Part shown: piece after piece, positions 33,126-45,139 of the stretch
How positions within the stretch are numbered: the stretch's first letter is position 1
How the letters are laid out: each line of letters opens with the position of its first letter
From: Urechis unicinctus
Lineage: Eukaryota; Annelida; Polychaeta; Xenopneusta; Urechidae
NCBI GenBank assembly: GCA_034190875.2
Contig: CM067354.1
Coordinates: forward strand, 44,397,805 to 44,461,804
DNA length: 64,000 bases
Reading direction: 5' to 3'
Program-made: the position numbers and the translations under genes
The notes under the pieces: model-generated
Told to the model about the DNA's origin: nothing
Databases searched by the model: none
Seen by the model: the letters and a program-made list of their open reading frames with translations, nothing else

Positions 33126-34690
33126 TTGACAAATACAAAGGTATTGAGTACACAGAGAGTATATATGCTAATCAGATCAGAAGAAACTCAATATGCAATT
33201 ATTAAATTAGAAAACAATAAATCATGTGGATTAGATTCTGTTACAGCTAGCCCAGCATTTAAAATAGTCCATTCAGAAACTCATCTATCTACTCTCCATG
33301 TGTATAAGTGGATTTATATACAATGCATGGTTTCCTTCCTGATTTTATGCTCTCAGTTCAGCTCGTGCCAGTTACCAAAGATAATTATAAAAGGATCGGA
33401 TAACAACAAAGACAATTATCTCATTAGGATATTAGTATATTGGTATGCTCGCCAGAATATGGTGCTTAAATGGGGCAGTACTTTCATATTAACAATGACT
33501 TTTCATATTACAATTTAATGGTGTCAGACAAGGAGGCATACTTTCACCCTTTATGTTCAACTTGTATAAGGATGATCTGTCATTTAAATTAAATGCATGT
33601 TAAACTGGTTGCATGTTTGGTTCTAAGCTTATCAACCACCTAATGTATGCTGGTGACCTCGTGGTATTATGTCCATATAGTGCTTTTTTACAGACATATA
33701 TGAAAATAACCTTTCCAGATTTTTACCTGTCTGGTTAGGTAGTGAAAAATGTTAGTGAAACTAAATATCTTGGTCATACATTCGCTGATGATTTAACAGA
33801 TGACAAAGACATCTATCGTCAATGTCGAATATGATGTATGCACAAGGTAACATATGTTGATACGAAAATTTCATATGTGCACAATTGATGTTAAAGTGTC
33901 TTTATTTCGAGCATTCTGTACCCCAATGTATACCCCTCATCCATGGTGTAGGTATAAAAAATGTAGTATGCAGAGGCTCACAGTAGCATATAATGATGCC
34001 ATGAGAATTCTAATTGGCCTACCAAGATCTGCTAGTGCTAGTCATATATGTTTGCTAATGTGTGTGTACCTGCGTGTGAGGGTGTAATCTCATGTATAAG
34101 TTTACGTGTAGGCTAGATTCTAGTGAAAACAGAATTGTTTAAAATATAATAAACCCTACCAAAAGCAGCACTAGATATACATATCAGACTTGTGGAAACA
34201 CTGGTACCCGGGGGGGGGGGCACTTAAGTGTATAGAAGTAGTATATATGTGCCGCGCGACGGGGTATGTTTTTTGGGCCTCTAGACTTGTACGACGGGTT
34301 TTTGGGCATCATACTTGTACGACGGGGTATGTTTTTCAGGTTCAATGTGTACGACGGGTTATACATTCGCATAATACCTTGTAAAACGGGGTATGCTTTT
34401 TGGCCATTTTGACCTTGTACGACGGGCACGGATTTTTTAGGTCCCGTGGCACACCCCTATCCAGAATAAGGCCAAGTGCTCCACCCCCCCCCCCCCCCCC
34501 CCGGCACTGGTATAAGAGTATATTCACCGTATATTGACAGCTTAGGTGATCTCAAACTGCCATCTTTAAATATTCTGTATTTCTTTCTGCCTGTATATAC
34601 TGTACTTTATTATTGTGTCTTATCATATTATGGACCTCCGATGGCTAAGTGGCTGATTCTGAAATAAAGCATTGATTGATTGATTGATAC
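33126..34690 (+). mobile_element. LINE, 5'-truncated reverse transcriptase and 3' end
   Basis: Reverse-transcriptase blocks lie in order on the plus strand. NKSCGLDSV at about 33.2 kb is followed by NGVRQGGILSPFMFNLY at about 33.52 kb (motif 4), INHLMYAGDLV at about 33.64 kb (the catalytic YADD is read here as YAGD), ETKYLGHTFADDLTDDKDI at about 33.77 kb, and the C-terminal FRAFCTP and YNDAMRILIGLPR blocks at about 34.0 kb. The 3' end has AATAAA near 34661 and a (ATTG)n tail to 34689. Several frame changes and stops show it is dead. A 298-bp element is nested at 34207..34504. The tail ends only about 70 bases before the CFAP53 X-box. Confidence 0.85.
34207..34504. mobile_element. Whole G-rich-ended 'gtacgacggg' element with 8-bp TSD, nested in the LINE
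   Basis: Begins CCCGGGGGG and ends in CCCCCCGG, with adjacent inverted 'gcacttaag' and 'caagtgctcc' blocks. It is flanked by CACTGGTA on both sides (34199..34206 and 34505..34512). The interior is repeated 'ttgtacgacgggg(t)atg' units about 35-45 bases apart. No coding capacity. Confidence 0.8.
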
Positions 34691-34757
34691 CATGGCTTTT
34701 CTACGATGTTAGCAAACGTACAGTTTATAATTAGTTTCATGTAAAAGTTGTTTCCGT

Positions 34758-34771
34758 CTCACCATAGCAAC
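34758..34771 (+). promoter_or_regulatory. X-box (RFX binding site) upstream of CFAP53
   Basis: CTCACCATAGCAAC agrees at 13 of 14 positions with the ciliary-gene X-box pattern RTHNYY-AT-RRNRAC, differing only in the first base. It lies 183 bases before the CFAP53 start codon. RFX factors are known to drive ciliary genes through this motif; the role here is inferred. Confidence 0.6.
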
Positions 34772-34953
34772 AGAGGTTGTATGCATTGCTGTGTATCAAA
34801 ATTAACATGGTACGCACCCCATGACGAGCTGAACCCAATACATCGTTGGTTAGAAGTGGAAACAATCATCTTTTGGATCAAACGAGTGGCTGTATTGTCG
34901 TCAACTCAAACTGTCCCTCTGTGTTAGATTGATCGGCCGAAAATTATTCCAAG

Positions 34954-37900
34954 ATGATGGTCCAAACCAGGCGCAGAAGGACCAGAGAGGTGACTGGTCC
35001 AACACCACATTCAGTGGCCGTGGTATGTTTATTTTTATCTCTGTTTATTTGAGTGTCTTTATTTCGAGTAAAAATATGAAATAAATTTAGATGAAATTGC
35101 GTCAAATTTATAGATCATCCGACAACTCATATCATCAGTTCTCATAATTTATGCAATGTTCAATATAGCCCCGGTCGAACGGTGATATTTTTTTACGTTC
35201 TGAATCTTCAATGAATTTTGTATCTTGGAAACAACATATCCGGGAGGAGGGGGGCACTTGGCCTTCTCCCAGATAGGGGTGTGCCGTGGGACCTTGAAAA
35301 CCCATACCCGTCGTACAAGGTGAAAACGGCCAAAAGCATACCCCGTCGTACGAGGTATTATGCGAATATATAACCCGTCGTACAAGGTGAAAATGGCCAA
35401 AAAGCGCACCCCGTCGTACAAGGTATTATGTAAATGTATAACCCGTCGTACGTCGCAGGCAGCATAAAAGTGTCGGAAAAATCTCAAAATCTGATCAGGT
35501 GATTTCTGATTACATGCAGTAACAACTGCACACACTTGCGCTGTCGAGCGCATCACACAAGAACCATTCATTGCATTTGCATTGCCAACAATCGGTGTGA
35601 AATACCAGGAGAAAATCTCGACATGCTGAAACAAAATATGTATTAAACCCGCTGTACAGATGGGAAGAGAAAAACATACCCTGTCATACAAAAGGAAGCC
35701 CCCAAAAACCCGTCGTACGGATTGCAGCTGAAAAGCATATCCCGTTGAGGCCCAACAAAACCTGTCGTACAAGTCGAGAGGCCGAAAAATTATACCCTGT
35801 CGCGCGGCACATGTATACTACCTCTATACACTTAAGTGCCAACCCCCCCCCCTCCCCGTTCGCTATGTGCTCACTATGCTTTTAGAACTGTCATGTTTGA
35901 AATAGTCCGGACTGTGCCTAGGCACAGCTACCACCACCTCGTTTTAAAGATGTCTACATGTTCATGTCTACATGCTCAGAGATGAGGCCACCATGACTGC
36001 AATAGTAATGGTAGTCTATGTCAGCTGAATACATCCACTCGTGATTAAAGGTGCAAATTGTTCATTACCATGAAAACATGCGATGAAACCAAATAACTCG
36101 CCAGGTTTTATACGTTCAAGGTATCTGATTTGAATTATGAATTTGTGCAATGGGTTGGGATCGAACATTGTAAAAGTATGCATAGCTCAATATGCAGTCG
36201 TAGTCCTAAATGCTGCAATGCTGCACATAATCTCATCTATTGGGCTGTAACCAACCTGAAAGAATGAAAATATACCTCATGATTGTTGTTGCTTCTTTTT
36301 AAAAAGGGATTTTTTTCCACTTAAATTACCATCAGCATGTCAATGAAAATTATATTTGAATTATAAAGAAGAAAATCCAGCTAAGAATGACTTTTGATTG
36401 CTTGTTTTCTTATAAAGCATGGTAGGTGTCTCAAATCGCACATGGACCCCTCCAATATTGATGGTTGGTTGCTTGAAATCAACCCTGAAAAGAGAAAAAC
36501 TTTTTAAAAGCGTATTGCACTATGTTATCCTAGTTTGGAATAATTTTGCATGTTTTTATATTTGCTTTTCAACAAAACTGATCATATATCTTTCCACGTC
36601 CTTCTGTCCATTCATAACCTTTATGGTGGTGATTAGAAGAGAATGTATCACTTTTAAATGTTATAGGGTGTTATAGTCTACAAAATGAGTTCTGAATCCA
36701 ATATTTTCTTTTACACAGTTTGCTCGGCCGACTAACAAGAAGCCCCCGGAGTATCTGATATTAGACCGTAGAAAGAAAGAAGATCAAAGGCAGCAAGCTG
36801 AAGAAATGACCAAATATAACAAAGTTTTTGATTTGAAAAATGACTGGGAAAGATGGACTGACAGAAAAATACAACTGAATACAGTAAAAAGACGAGTAAA
36901 CAATTTGATGATGGCGAACCAGTTTAGCATTGAAGACAGGAGGGAAAAGTAAGTGGCAAAATATTTAAATATAACCATAAAATACTTTCTTGGATGCATT
37001 TGGATTTAATCTTTTTAGCATGAACAGAGATGTGTTTTTCATAAGATTACGGGATGTATTGAGCAAGGAAGAACAACAGTACCTCTCTGAAATGGCTGAT
37101 AAGGAAGAAACTACTCTTGAAAGACAGGCAAAGATGCGGGAAAGAGCAAAATTGTTGAAAGAGCAAAGGGAGGCTGAAAGAATGTCATTCGTTCATAAGA
37201 AGCTGGAACAGCAATTTAGGTAATATATAAAGAATTAAAGGTTTGTGAGTTGTGATTTTGTTTGGTAATCTTATTACATGTGAGCTATCAATTCATCATT
37301 GTATTGTTGATTGTGTATTGCCCATTCAGAGATCAGTGTGAGGAGCTCCGGTCAACCTTGTCTAAACGACAACAAGATGAAGTGGCCGCTGAGAGAATGG
37401 AGCAACTACGCATCAAAGATGAAGTAGAGAAAAGTCACAAGGTGGAAGAAGACATGTATGCCAAACTCTGGTATGCTGACATGGAGTCGAAGGCACGCAG
37501 GGAGGAGGCGGATGCTCGGAGGATCATGGCAGGTAACAAAGAGATGCTGGAAGTGCTGCAACACCAGATGGCGGCCTTAGAAGGTCAGAAGAAAGAGGAG
37601 AAGAAATTAATTGAAGAGGAAGCCAGGTTACTGGTTAGCTTTTCTTTCTCCTCGTATACAGACAGTAAACCAAGTGATGCATTGGAATTTTTTCTTTTGT
37701 ATAACATATATTGATGTGGCATCATGTTATCAATTGTACAAACAGGATGAACAGAAACATCTTAGGAAGATTGAGGAATTAGCTGCTGAAGAAGAGAAGC
37801 GCAGAAAGCAGCACGAGGTCCGGGAGATGTACACACGCTCTCTCCAGCTGAAGAAACAGAAAGAGGCTAAAGAGATGCAGGAGCAACTAGCATTTGACCT

Positions 37901-40184
37901 TAAAATTCTGGAACAACTTCTTGAGGAATCACGTAATGAGGCCATGGAGCAAACCCAACGCAAGGTACAATCACATATATGCTAAATGTATAGCACAACT
38001 ACCTCTGAAGCTTAAGGTATTCGACCAGGCATGATCGGTTGACAACAGGACTGATATAGCAAATGTATAGAACAGCAAGTGTAGTTGTGAATGAGGGCAA
38101 TTAAAAGTGCTGGAGCTATTACTGCTGAAATAATTGCTGATGGTGACTTATTTTATCTTCATCCATTTTGATATTGTATGCAGAAAGAGTTACGAGAGGA
38201 AGATAGAAGATATCGCGTATATCTGGCCCAGCTGAAAAAAATGGAGAAGGAACATCAAGAAGAATTAGAGAGACTTGTTAATGCAGAGGTATACAATCAC
38301 TTTGCACGTCCAATTATGCAATCATCTCGTACAAACAGACCTTGTACAATTAACTCAAAATTGTTATAACATCTTTCTTGAGCCTTGTAATGTATCTTTG
38401 CTCAGGAGTATGTCTGTCTTTTTGTTAACTATTGATGGCACACTTTCTTATCGACCGAGTTTCCAGCTAAAATCCATATATTGACCCTCCTTTGTGAACA
38501 CATCTTTTGTCAATATATCTTTTGTAACTACGTGTTGAACATTTAATTGAAAAAGCTGCAGAGTTTTGAGTTGGTGTTTATTTCTGATTATAGTATGTCA
38601 TTGTGACTGTATGGTTGTTATTTGTGAGCCATCGTTGTGTATATGGTTATTATCTGTGAGTTGTGGTCCCTCCAGGTTGAGAAGTCTTGGGAGAAACGGC
38701 TCAAACAATGGCGTTTGGAGAAGCAAGCAAGGCAACAGTTGCTTCAGGAAGTGATGCAGCATCGCCAGACACAGCTGCAAGAGAAATGTAAGCTAGCAGC
38801 TTTGACTTATTGTTATTACATAGATATTCCAAATTCACTGGCCCATTGTAACAGTATAAAGTTGGCCAATTTTGACACATCCAGTGGTGTGTTGCAGACC
38901 TTCTTTATTCTCGAAGTTTGTGATATGGCAGGGTCATCATCCAGGTTATTTACCTTAGTACAAATTTTGGGCAATATTTCTAAGCAACAAATAATGGAGG
39001 CTTGTTAGAAGTGACCTATCCATGAGTGCAATCTATACTCAGTATTTCATGGCACAATTTGCATTTTGGCACAGCCATCAAGCAGGTGTACAGCATGTTG
39101 ACTCGTCCACTGCTAACACGTGACTTAAGACCAACAATAAGCATCTTACACTATTTCGTACCCTGGAGTTTTGTCAACATATTTCATTCACCAGAGATTA
39201 AATTTTTTGTCTTACTCTCAATCAAGTTAAAGTCACCCCAAATAATTGCTTTCAACCTGGGGTCAACCATTAAGCAGTTTAAGAAGTAGTTGTCCATATT
39301 ATCCATTCTTACATGTAAATTGTGTCTATCATAGTTCACCACATTTCAAGGCATACAAATAGACATTAGTTAACACCAAGTTCACAAATAAAAAATATAC
39401 AGAAATAAACATGGGTAGATATGCTCAAAAGCTAGACCACCCACAAGTTATGAGAGGCAGCTTGAAACTAAAACGTGTTTCCACCAATACAGCAATACTT
39501 CTCTGCCCCTGAATAAATCAACACAACAGCTTGTGGGATGAAACCTCTGGTACACCAAATGATGTCCTGAATATGCTGCTATCATTTCAATTGTAGATTC
39601 AGGATATCATTAGTTCGTAACATTTACCATAACTTCTCATTTCACAATGTTGACAAGGCCAGCTAGACATTGTAAACTTTATTCCTGTATGAATACACGT
39701 GTAAAAAACATCAAGTGGATATGTATGATAACCATGCTGTTGGCTGTGATGAACAGGCACTTGGAACCTTAATTATTGAGGATTGAGAAATTGTTTGTGT
39801 GCATGGATGAAGCTCTTACTAACAATGTACATTGCATCTGTTTACACAGTGCGTGCTAATGAGATGCGTCAGGAAGAAGCCAGACAGGAAAGAGATGATC
39901 TTCTTCAGCGCATCGAGGAAAATAAGCGCTATGAGAAGGAGCAAGTAGAGAAGCACAAAGCTCAGAATGTGGCGTACCAGTCGGACCTGATGGGTCAGAT
40001 GGCGTATAACGAGCGCCAGAGAGACCTTTATCGTGATGAGGATGTGCGCATCTGGCAGAAGCAGCAGGAGGCTGAAATTGAGTACCGTGCGAAATTAGAG
40101 GAGCTCCGTGCTAAACCAGACCTGAATAAAATGCACCCAATGCGACGTGAAGTGTACAGCCAGAGTGCCTCGGACATGATGTAA
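34954..40184 (+). CDS. CFAP53: CFAP53 (CCDC11), cilia- and flagella-associated protein 53
   Basis: CFAP53 is a coiled-coil protein of axonemal microtubules and centriolar satellites, needed for nodal cilia and left-right patterning in vertebrates. Eight exons join in phase: 34954..35022, 36719..36948, 37046..37219, 37330..37633, 37746..37964, 38184..38288, 38676..38787 and 39850..40184. They total 1548 bases, or 515 residues (human 514). Matches to human include REVTGPTPHSVAV (REVKGPTP), LEQQFRDQCEELR (LDQQFRERCEELR), the EEEARLL block and the C-terminal HPMRREVYSQS (HPMRKACPS). Almost all of it is charged heptad-like helix rich in Glu, Lys, Arg and Gln. A second ATG at 34957 follows the first. 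Intron 1 holds a G-rich-ended repeat element (35240..35858), and intron 7 is 1.06 kb. No damage is seen. Confidence 0.98.
35240..35858 (-). mobile_element. Long 'gtacgacggg' G-rich-ended element in CFAP53 intron 1
   Basis: The longest copy of the family, inverted relative to the others. It runs from a G-rich end (gggaggaggggggcacttgg) through eight or more 'ccccgtcgtac(a/g)ag' units to 'cttaagtgcc' and a C run. A unique middle segment (about 35460..35620) is shared with 51830..51963. Clear target duplications were not seen. A 207-codon minus frame over it is a by-product of the repeat units. Confidence 0.75.
36052..36182. repeat. Dispersed repeat in CFAP53 intron 1, inverted copy of 26816..26942
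   Basis: Shares 'tgcgatgaaaccaaataact', 'caaggtatctgatttgaa' and 'gttgggatcgaaca' with the reverse complement of the other copy. Confidence 0.65.
39160..39300 (-). mobile_element. Possible LINE endonuclease scrap in CFAP53 intron 7
   Basis: The minus strand reads DPRLKAIIWGDFNLIESKTK, resembling the GDFN block of LINE apurinic endonucleases. It is too short to classify and is a weak call. Confidence 0.3.
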
Positions 40185-40696
40185 ATACACCGATGACCTA
40201 CTAGGAATAGGTGGGCATTAATCAAGCATTACAACATGCTGAAAATGAACATGCCTAGTTATCATAGTATTGTGTAGTTAAAGTGATACTTATGAGATGG
40301 GACTCTTTGCTGACACAGACATACATCCTGTTACGAGTGTTTTCATTGAATATGCTTTGTACACTGTTTAACGCTGGTGACACCACATCTAAAGATTATA
40401 TATATGCATGTTTTAGTATTCTCTGCACTGATAAAATGCAAGCAGAAAAACAAAACAGAAGTACCCTCCACAATTTACTGCTGTACAAATATTACCTTGT
40501 GATATAAACTAAGTGATAAATTCGCATTATTTACAGTTTGTCTGTGTTTATCAACATTTTATTGCATAAACATACCTTATTATAGGTTAGAATTGTTTAA
40601 GCCTTTTCTGTGTTTAAATTGGTCAGACCCTTTATACAGATTGTCATGACTGAATCCAGAGACATGTTAGTAATTTGTGTTGCAATGAATATCAGA

Positions 40697-40702
40697 AATA
40701 AA
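40697..40702 (+). other. Polyadenylation signal AATAAA of CFAP53 (proximal)
   Basis: AATAAA 513 bases after the CFAP53 stop. A second AATAAA at 40972..40977 lies about 55 bases before the end of the convergent PFDN4 coding region. Confidence 0.5.
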
Positions 40703-41005
40703 GATTGTGATTTCTGGTTTGCTCAAACACATATTTGTCAGCAGAAAGACCAGATCTGCAGAGACTTCATCACAAACACTAACCATTAAAATGTGATCTT
40801 GTCTACAGTCCAGAGGCCTAAAAATTATTACAAGCTTATTAAATTATTATTTAACCATTGTCAAGTACACACTTATCTAGTAAATCGAGTTAACATTGTT
40901 TAACTAATAGAGGTTATAGTTTCACAGCTTATTTGCAGAATGGTAAGTGTTGAAAGATGGTTACAAGATGAAATAAAGTAAACACAATCTTTTCATTCAA
41001 CATGA

Positions 41006-41011
41006 TTTATT
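41006..41011 (-). other. Polyadenylation signal AATAAA of PFDN4
   Basis: Minus-strand AATAAA 19 bases after the PFDN4 stop codon. It overlaps the region where CFAP53 transcripts using the distal signal would end. Confidence 0.6.
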
Positions 41012-41029
41012 GATCTAGATCAATCAACA

Positions 41030-41827
41030 TTACTGCTCCTCCTCCGCTTCCAAGTTAATGTTGTTGCCAAACTTTGCATAGAGTTTGACCTTCAGGTCAG
41101 AGAGCACCTCACGATGTTGATCACCACGCTGCTCCAGTAACGAGATCTCCTTCTGCATCTCTTCCTTCAACCGATCTAACATGGCCGACGTGTCCTCGGG
41201 CGATGTGTGAATGAACACTTCCCCGATCATGCAACTGCTAGTGTCAAGGACACACAGAACATTTCTTACAGCTAGTTCTTTTTTGAATGGCTATTATCTA
41301 TAAACCTAATAATAATTACAAACGAGTAACAAAATCTTGAAAAAACAGAAAAACATCTTATTTCTTATTCAAACCTTTAATAAAAGATAAAGCTCATTTA
41401 CAGCAGAATCTAACAATTGGTTCAGTCACTTGGTTGGTTTCATGATCTACAATATTCCATTGTAATCTACTTAATTTTGTGTTGATTATTGATTTCACAT
41501 TGAGCTGAATATTCACAGAAAGGATACGGAATTGGAGCCGAGTCATCTTCAGCCATCATCAGCTCGTCAGATGCATCTTCTAGATTCTCTAGCCCTTTCT
41601 GTTAAACACAAACCCAGAAAAATCAAGTAATAACAATTTACTGCACAACAAAACACTTTTTCCATGATAAAGGCACGAGAGAAAGTTAGTGAAAGGAGAA
41701 AGTCAGCAATGACAGAAGGTACCTTTTTGGATTTTAGCTCTTCTTTGACGTCTTGAAGTCGCGCATTCACACGAGCAAATGTGTTGATTTTCTGCTGGTC
41801 TTCATATGTGATGTTAACCTCACTGTC
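41030..41827 (-). CDS. PFDN4: PFDN4, prefoldin subunit 4 (first exon not found)
   Basis: A beta-type subunit of the hexameric prefoldin co-chaperone, which passes nascent actin and tubulin to CCT in the cytosol. Minus-strand exons 41723..41827, 41528..41598 and 41030..41234 join in phase. The first reads DSEVNITYEDQQKINTFARV (human DVNVTFEDQQKINKFARN). The second reads GLENLEDASDELMMAEDDSA (human LQNLEDACDDIMLADDDC). The third reads PCMIGEVFIHTS through KLYAKFGNNINLEAEEEQ (human KLYAKFGSNINLEADES is nearly the same). The layout is two helices flanking a short hairpin. Only the few N-terminal residues are missing. They should be on a separate short exon upstream (right), because an acceptor (cgactttgcag) ends at 41828. 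The gene is convergent with CFAP53. Confidence 0.96.
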
Positions 41828-43060
41828 CTGCAAAGTCGAGCAGGTTTCAAATGTTCAACCGTCATTCAAAAGGCCATAAGGACGCGTACTCATACACAAG
41901 AGCATTCAAATGTAAGACTAGATCAAACACTATTTCCTCAACAGTCATGTGAAAATAAAGAAACAGACTGATTACGTTGCCACTAAAACTTTGATTACTT
42001 ATGCACATTACTTAAGGGATTTCAGCTTTAAAACTTTCTATTTGTTTGAAAGAATGATTTTGCATGTTGAATGTGTGATTTGACAAAATATTTCTACATC
42101 TATAATCAATACACAGTACACTTAACACTCGCATTCCTTTTACATATTTCATGTTAAGTGTGGAACACGTTTCATTCTTTCTCCATTTAAGATACATTTC
42201 ATCAAAAAAATCTTCACTGCAGGTACTTTTTATGGCATTTAAAACTCCTGCTACTTATTCAAGACAGGAGGGGTGTGAGCTACTTGCTCTAACAGGGTTT
42301 GCTAGTTCCCTTTATCATAACTTGCATGGGTTTTATAGTTAAAACTTAATTTATGTCACGAAGAATATAGATCTGGCTATTTTAAACAGTCCATATAACT
42401 TATCACTCACGAGAAAGTGAAAATGGGCCTTCCCAGTGTACCAAAGATTGAACTATTTCCAGTCCCAGTTTCAGCAACTGAGCTAATGTAAGGGACAGTG
42501 TTTTAGCATGGAAACACTGGTGATCTCAGGATACAATAGGTGCCACTTGATTTACCATTCTTCTAATGGAAACTGTCTAATGATGACATTTTGGTGATGA
42601 TATACTGTCATATTTATGCCATATCGAAGTATTTTTGTGGAGTTTCTTCATGAATTATTTGATTTCTCAGTGAAATAGACATATACAAAATATAACACAA
42701 TAACAACATTTTGTATTTGGGTATGTTCTACATATAATGTAATGATGGTAAAAAGCAGCAACTTGCACAGCAGTGCCATTGCATTTTTACTGAGAGACAT
42801 CAACATAATGCGGTATTGAAACCCTCGAAGACCAATTTCACCATCAACTCACAGTGCCGCTTACAGACGATAACAAATGGAGGAATCGTGGGATTTCCTC
42901 AGGAAATCCACTGGCAACGCATGTAGTGAGTAATCACTTTAGACGAAGGAATCAAGATAAATTACTTTATATAATAGTCTATTGTGACTATAGTCTAATA
43001 TATCACTCACCTTTATTCAATTAGACTGTACAATATTATGTTATATCAAGTATAAAATGG
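41828..43060. other. PFDN4 intron 1 or upstream region, no exon identified
   Basis: AT-rich sequence searched for a short ATG exon ending in phase 0 before GT; none is convincing. No repeat boundary recognised. Confidence 0.35.
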
Positions 43061-43680
43061 TTTAGCCATTGGCCACTAGTTTCAATAACACAGATTCCAC
43101 AGCAATCGGTGGCCTTTTTCACGTACATATCTTAGTTGACTATCATGCTTAGCCGACTATAGTAAGCCAACTATCCACCTAAATTGCGTTTCACGAACAT
43201 CCTAGTCGACTAAGCTTAGCCTGCTACGGAGCTGGCTAAGCTTAGTCGAATTCGGCTAAGTCTAAAAGCTTTTTTAAAGGTGCATTTCACCAAAAATCAT
43301 CAGAATTCTGCTGTAGTTGTTTTGATTAATGAAGTTTATTTGGATCTAGACTACTGCAAGTTGCCTCGTTTTCTAGGAAACAACAGCCTTTCCAAAGCGA
43401 CCCGATTGTTTGCGAAGAATTCCCCGCTTCATTTTTTTAAAACAGCTTGCGGGATGAATAATTTAAATGTCACGATAAAAATTGGTGTCATAAAAAAGAA
43501 CGGCTGATTATGATTAGATTCATTTTAAGAACATACATGTTCTTATTCATATCTGTGAAAGTATTTTCCTGGGAATATTACCGTTGGACAGTTTGAGCTT
43601 GAGAACTAAAGTCAGCTGCCTAGCTGACTCAGAGTTGAGCTCGCTAGGAGACTTAAGATTCTTTATCGATATGGGTCGTG
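43061..43680. repeat. Probable non-autonomous DNA element with 'tcacga/cttaag' blocks
   Basis: Contains many inverted 'gactaagc/gcttagtc' words at 43130..43270 and an end-like 'cttaagattctttatcgat' at about 43650, similar to the hairpin element at 8289..8400. Boundaries and superfamily are uncertain. Confidence 0.35.
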
Positions 43681-43689
43681 TCTAGTCTA

Positions 43690-43954
43690 CATCACTCGAC
43701 TCTGGGGTCCACTTCTCTCCACCGCTTTAGAGTTTGCATGTAGTACATGAGGCCAAGTGCTCCAAAGGCGCTAATACCCCTGAGTAGTTAACACAGTGGG
43801 GGCTCTGTATACACATAGGTGTTTTCTTAACCACAACCTTCTTCACTCTCTTTGACTTTTTAATTTCGCCCTCGTCTGACATCAGGATTGAGTACATCTT
43901 GGGATGCAGGCCTACATACTCCTTGATAAGCACACCGGCACACTCATCCTTCAT
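43690..43954 (-). mobile_element. Polinton-type DNA polymerase B fossil, C-terminal scrap
   Basis: The minus strand carries the pattern [15 protein letters not shown] followed by a Lys-rich [13 protein letters not shown] stretch, which I recognise from the C-terminal part of protein-primed polymerases of Polinton/Maverick-like elements. It is short and broken. It may belong with the virus-like relic 2.5 kb to the right, from which a SINE and a hAT relic separate it, or be independent. Confidence 0.55.
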
Positions 43955-44021
43955 CTCCCTAGCACCTTCTTGTTTACGTTACTGAACAAGGGATTGTAAG
44001 GATCATACTTGCTTGTATCAA

Positions 44022-44310
44022 GGTAAGGTAAGGTAAGGTAAGGTAAGTATAGGGTTTAACGGCACACCAACATTCATGTGTTATATGGTGCCAAGAAAGG
44101 TTAACAGATTAAGCAGCCACCTTCTAGGATAAATGAAAATGGAGATGGAAAAGATAAAAATGAAAACAATTATGCAAGTCACCCGTTTGTCTGAACCAGG
44201 CCATTCCAGGTTAAAAATGTGGGTACCGAAGAGAGGCGAGGGAGAATCAACCTTGTCAGGGGTAGAACCCACACGTTTTCTAAACGTTACGATACAGAAA
44301 TTCGGAAGAA
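44022..44310 (-). mobile_element. SINE, inverted relative of 25241..25691, with (AAGGT)n tail
   Basis: Starts with five to six AAGGT units (the tail, read from the plus strand), then 'tatagggtttaacggcacac' and 'gttatatggtgccaagaaag', which are the reversed 3' domain of the first SINE. The tail unit differs (ACCTT against ACTC). The 5' end near 44300 is not sharply defined. Confidence 0.75.
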
Positions 44311-44330
44311 TAAGCGCCATTTAATAACGT

Positions 44331-45139
44331 CACCTACACCTCGCGCCCAGTTCAATACAACAGCAGCGGGGCTTGGGTGATTAAGCGTCGCTTGAACCAT
44401 AAACCAGACAAACACATGAGATAAGAATGCTTCCCAGCTGTATACTATGATGTCTTATGTAATTTATTAACCTATAGTAAATAAACTGAAAGTAAACTGT
44501 TGAATCAACCGATGGCATAGATAGACTCACAGAAAAAGAATTACAACTAATATGCCTCAATTGTCTTTATAATCCATAGATCAGGGATCAGCTGGCTGCA
44601 GTCGGTGTTAATTTTTTGACCCATCACGATATCTGGTAAGAAGACAAGAACATGGACATCAGCCCATCCCACTCCCTCCCAAGCAATCTAATGGCAGCCT
44701 CTCATATTTAAATACAACATGCACCTACTGACCTGAATAAGTCAAAAGGTTACCTGACAACAATGGATCAACCAGACTCCCTATTTCCTGCCTGTTGACA
44801 AATGTTATGTAACCACTTTTCCATCGCATAAAGGCATTTTTATTTGAATTCATTGATTTGATTTACCACGTATCATCTGTGAATGGTATTCATAAGAATT
44901 AATATAAAAGCCAGGATATGCAGAAAAGCTGGATTCACACATAAAAGAACATTTGCAATGATTATTCAGAATCGTAATAACCACAACTAATGCAACTGTG
45001 AAAGTAGGCAAGTCAACTCTTCTTGCGCTAGTATCATTTGTAAGTGACGCGACGGAAAGACGTAACATAACCCATATGCGCGCGAGTTTTCTTAATGACT
45101 TTTCTTCCGTGTCTGCTTTGTGATTGTAGTGCGTTCTAA
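44331..45139. other. Spacer, nothing recognised
   Basis: No gene, repeat boundary or regulatory motif could be supported. Confidence 0.35.

Noticed and set aside
35149-35772. 207-codon minus-strand frame in CFAP53 intron 1
   Set aside because: It runs through repeated 'gtacgacgggg' units of a mobile repeat; the apparent protein repeats are the DNA repeats.
44281-44320. ATGGCGCTTATTC on the minus strand as PFDN4 exon 1
   Set aside because: It would fit phase only with a poor donor (GTAACG), and it adjoins a SINE. The residues do not resemble the family's N-terminus, so exon 1 was left unassigned.
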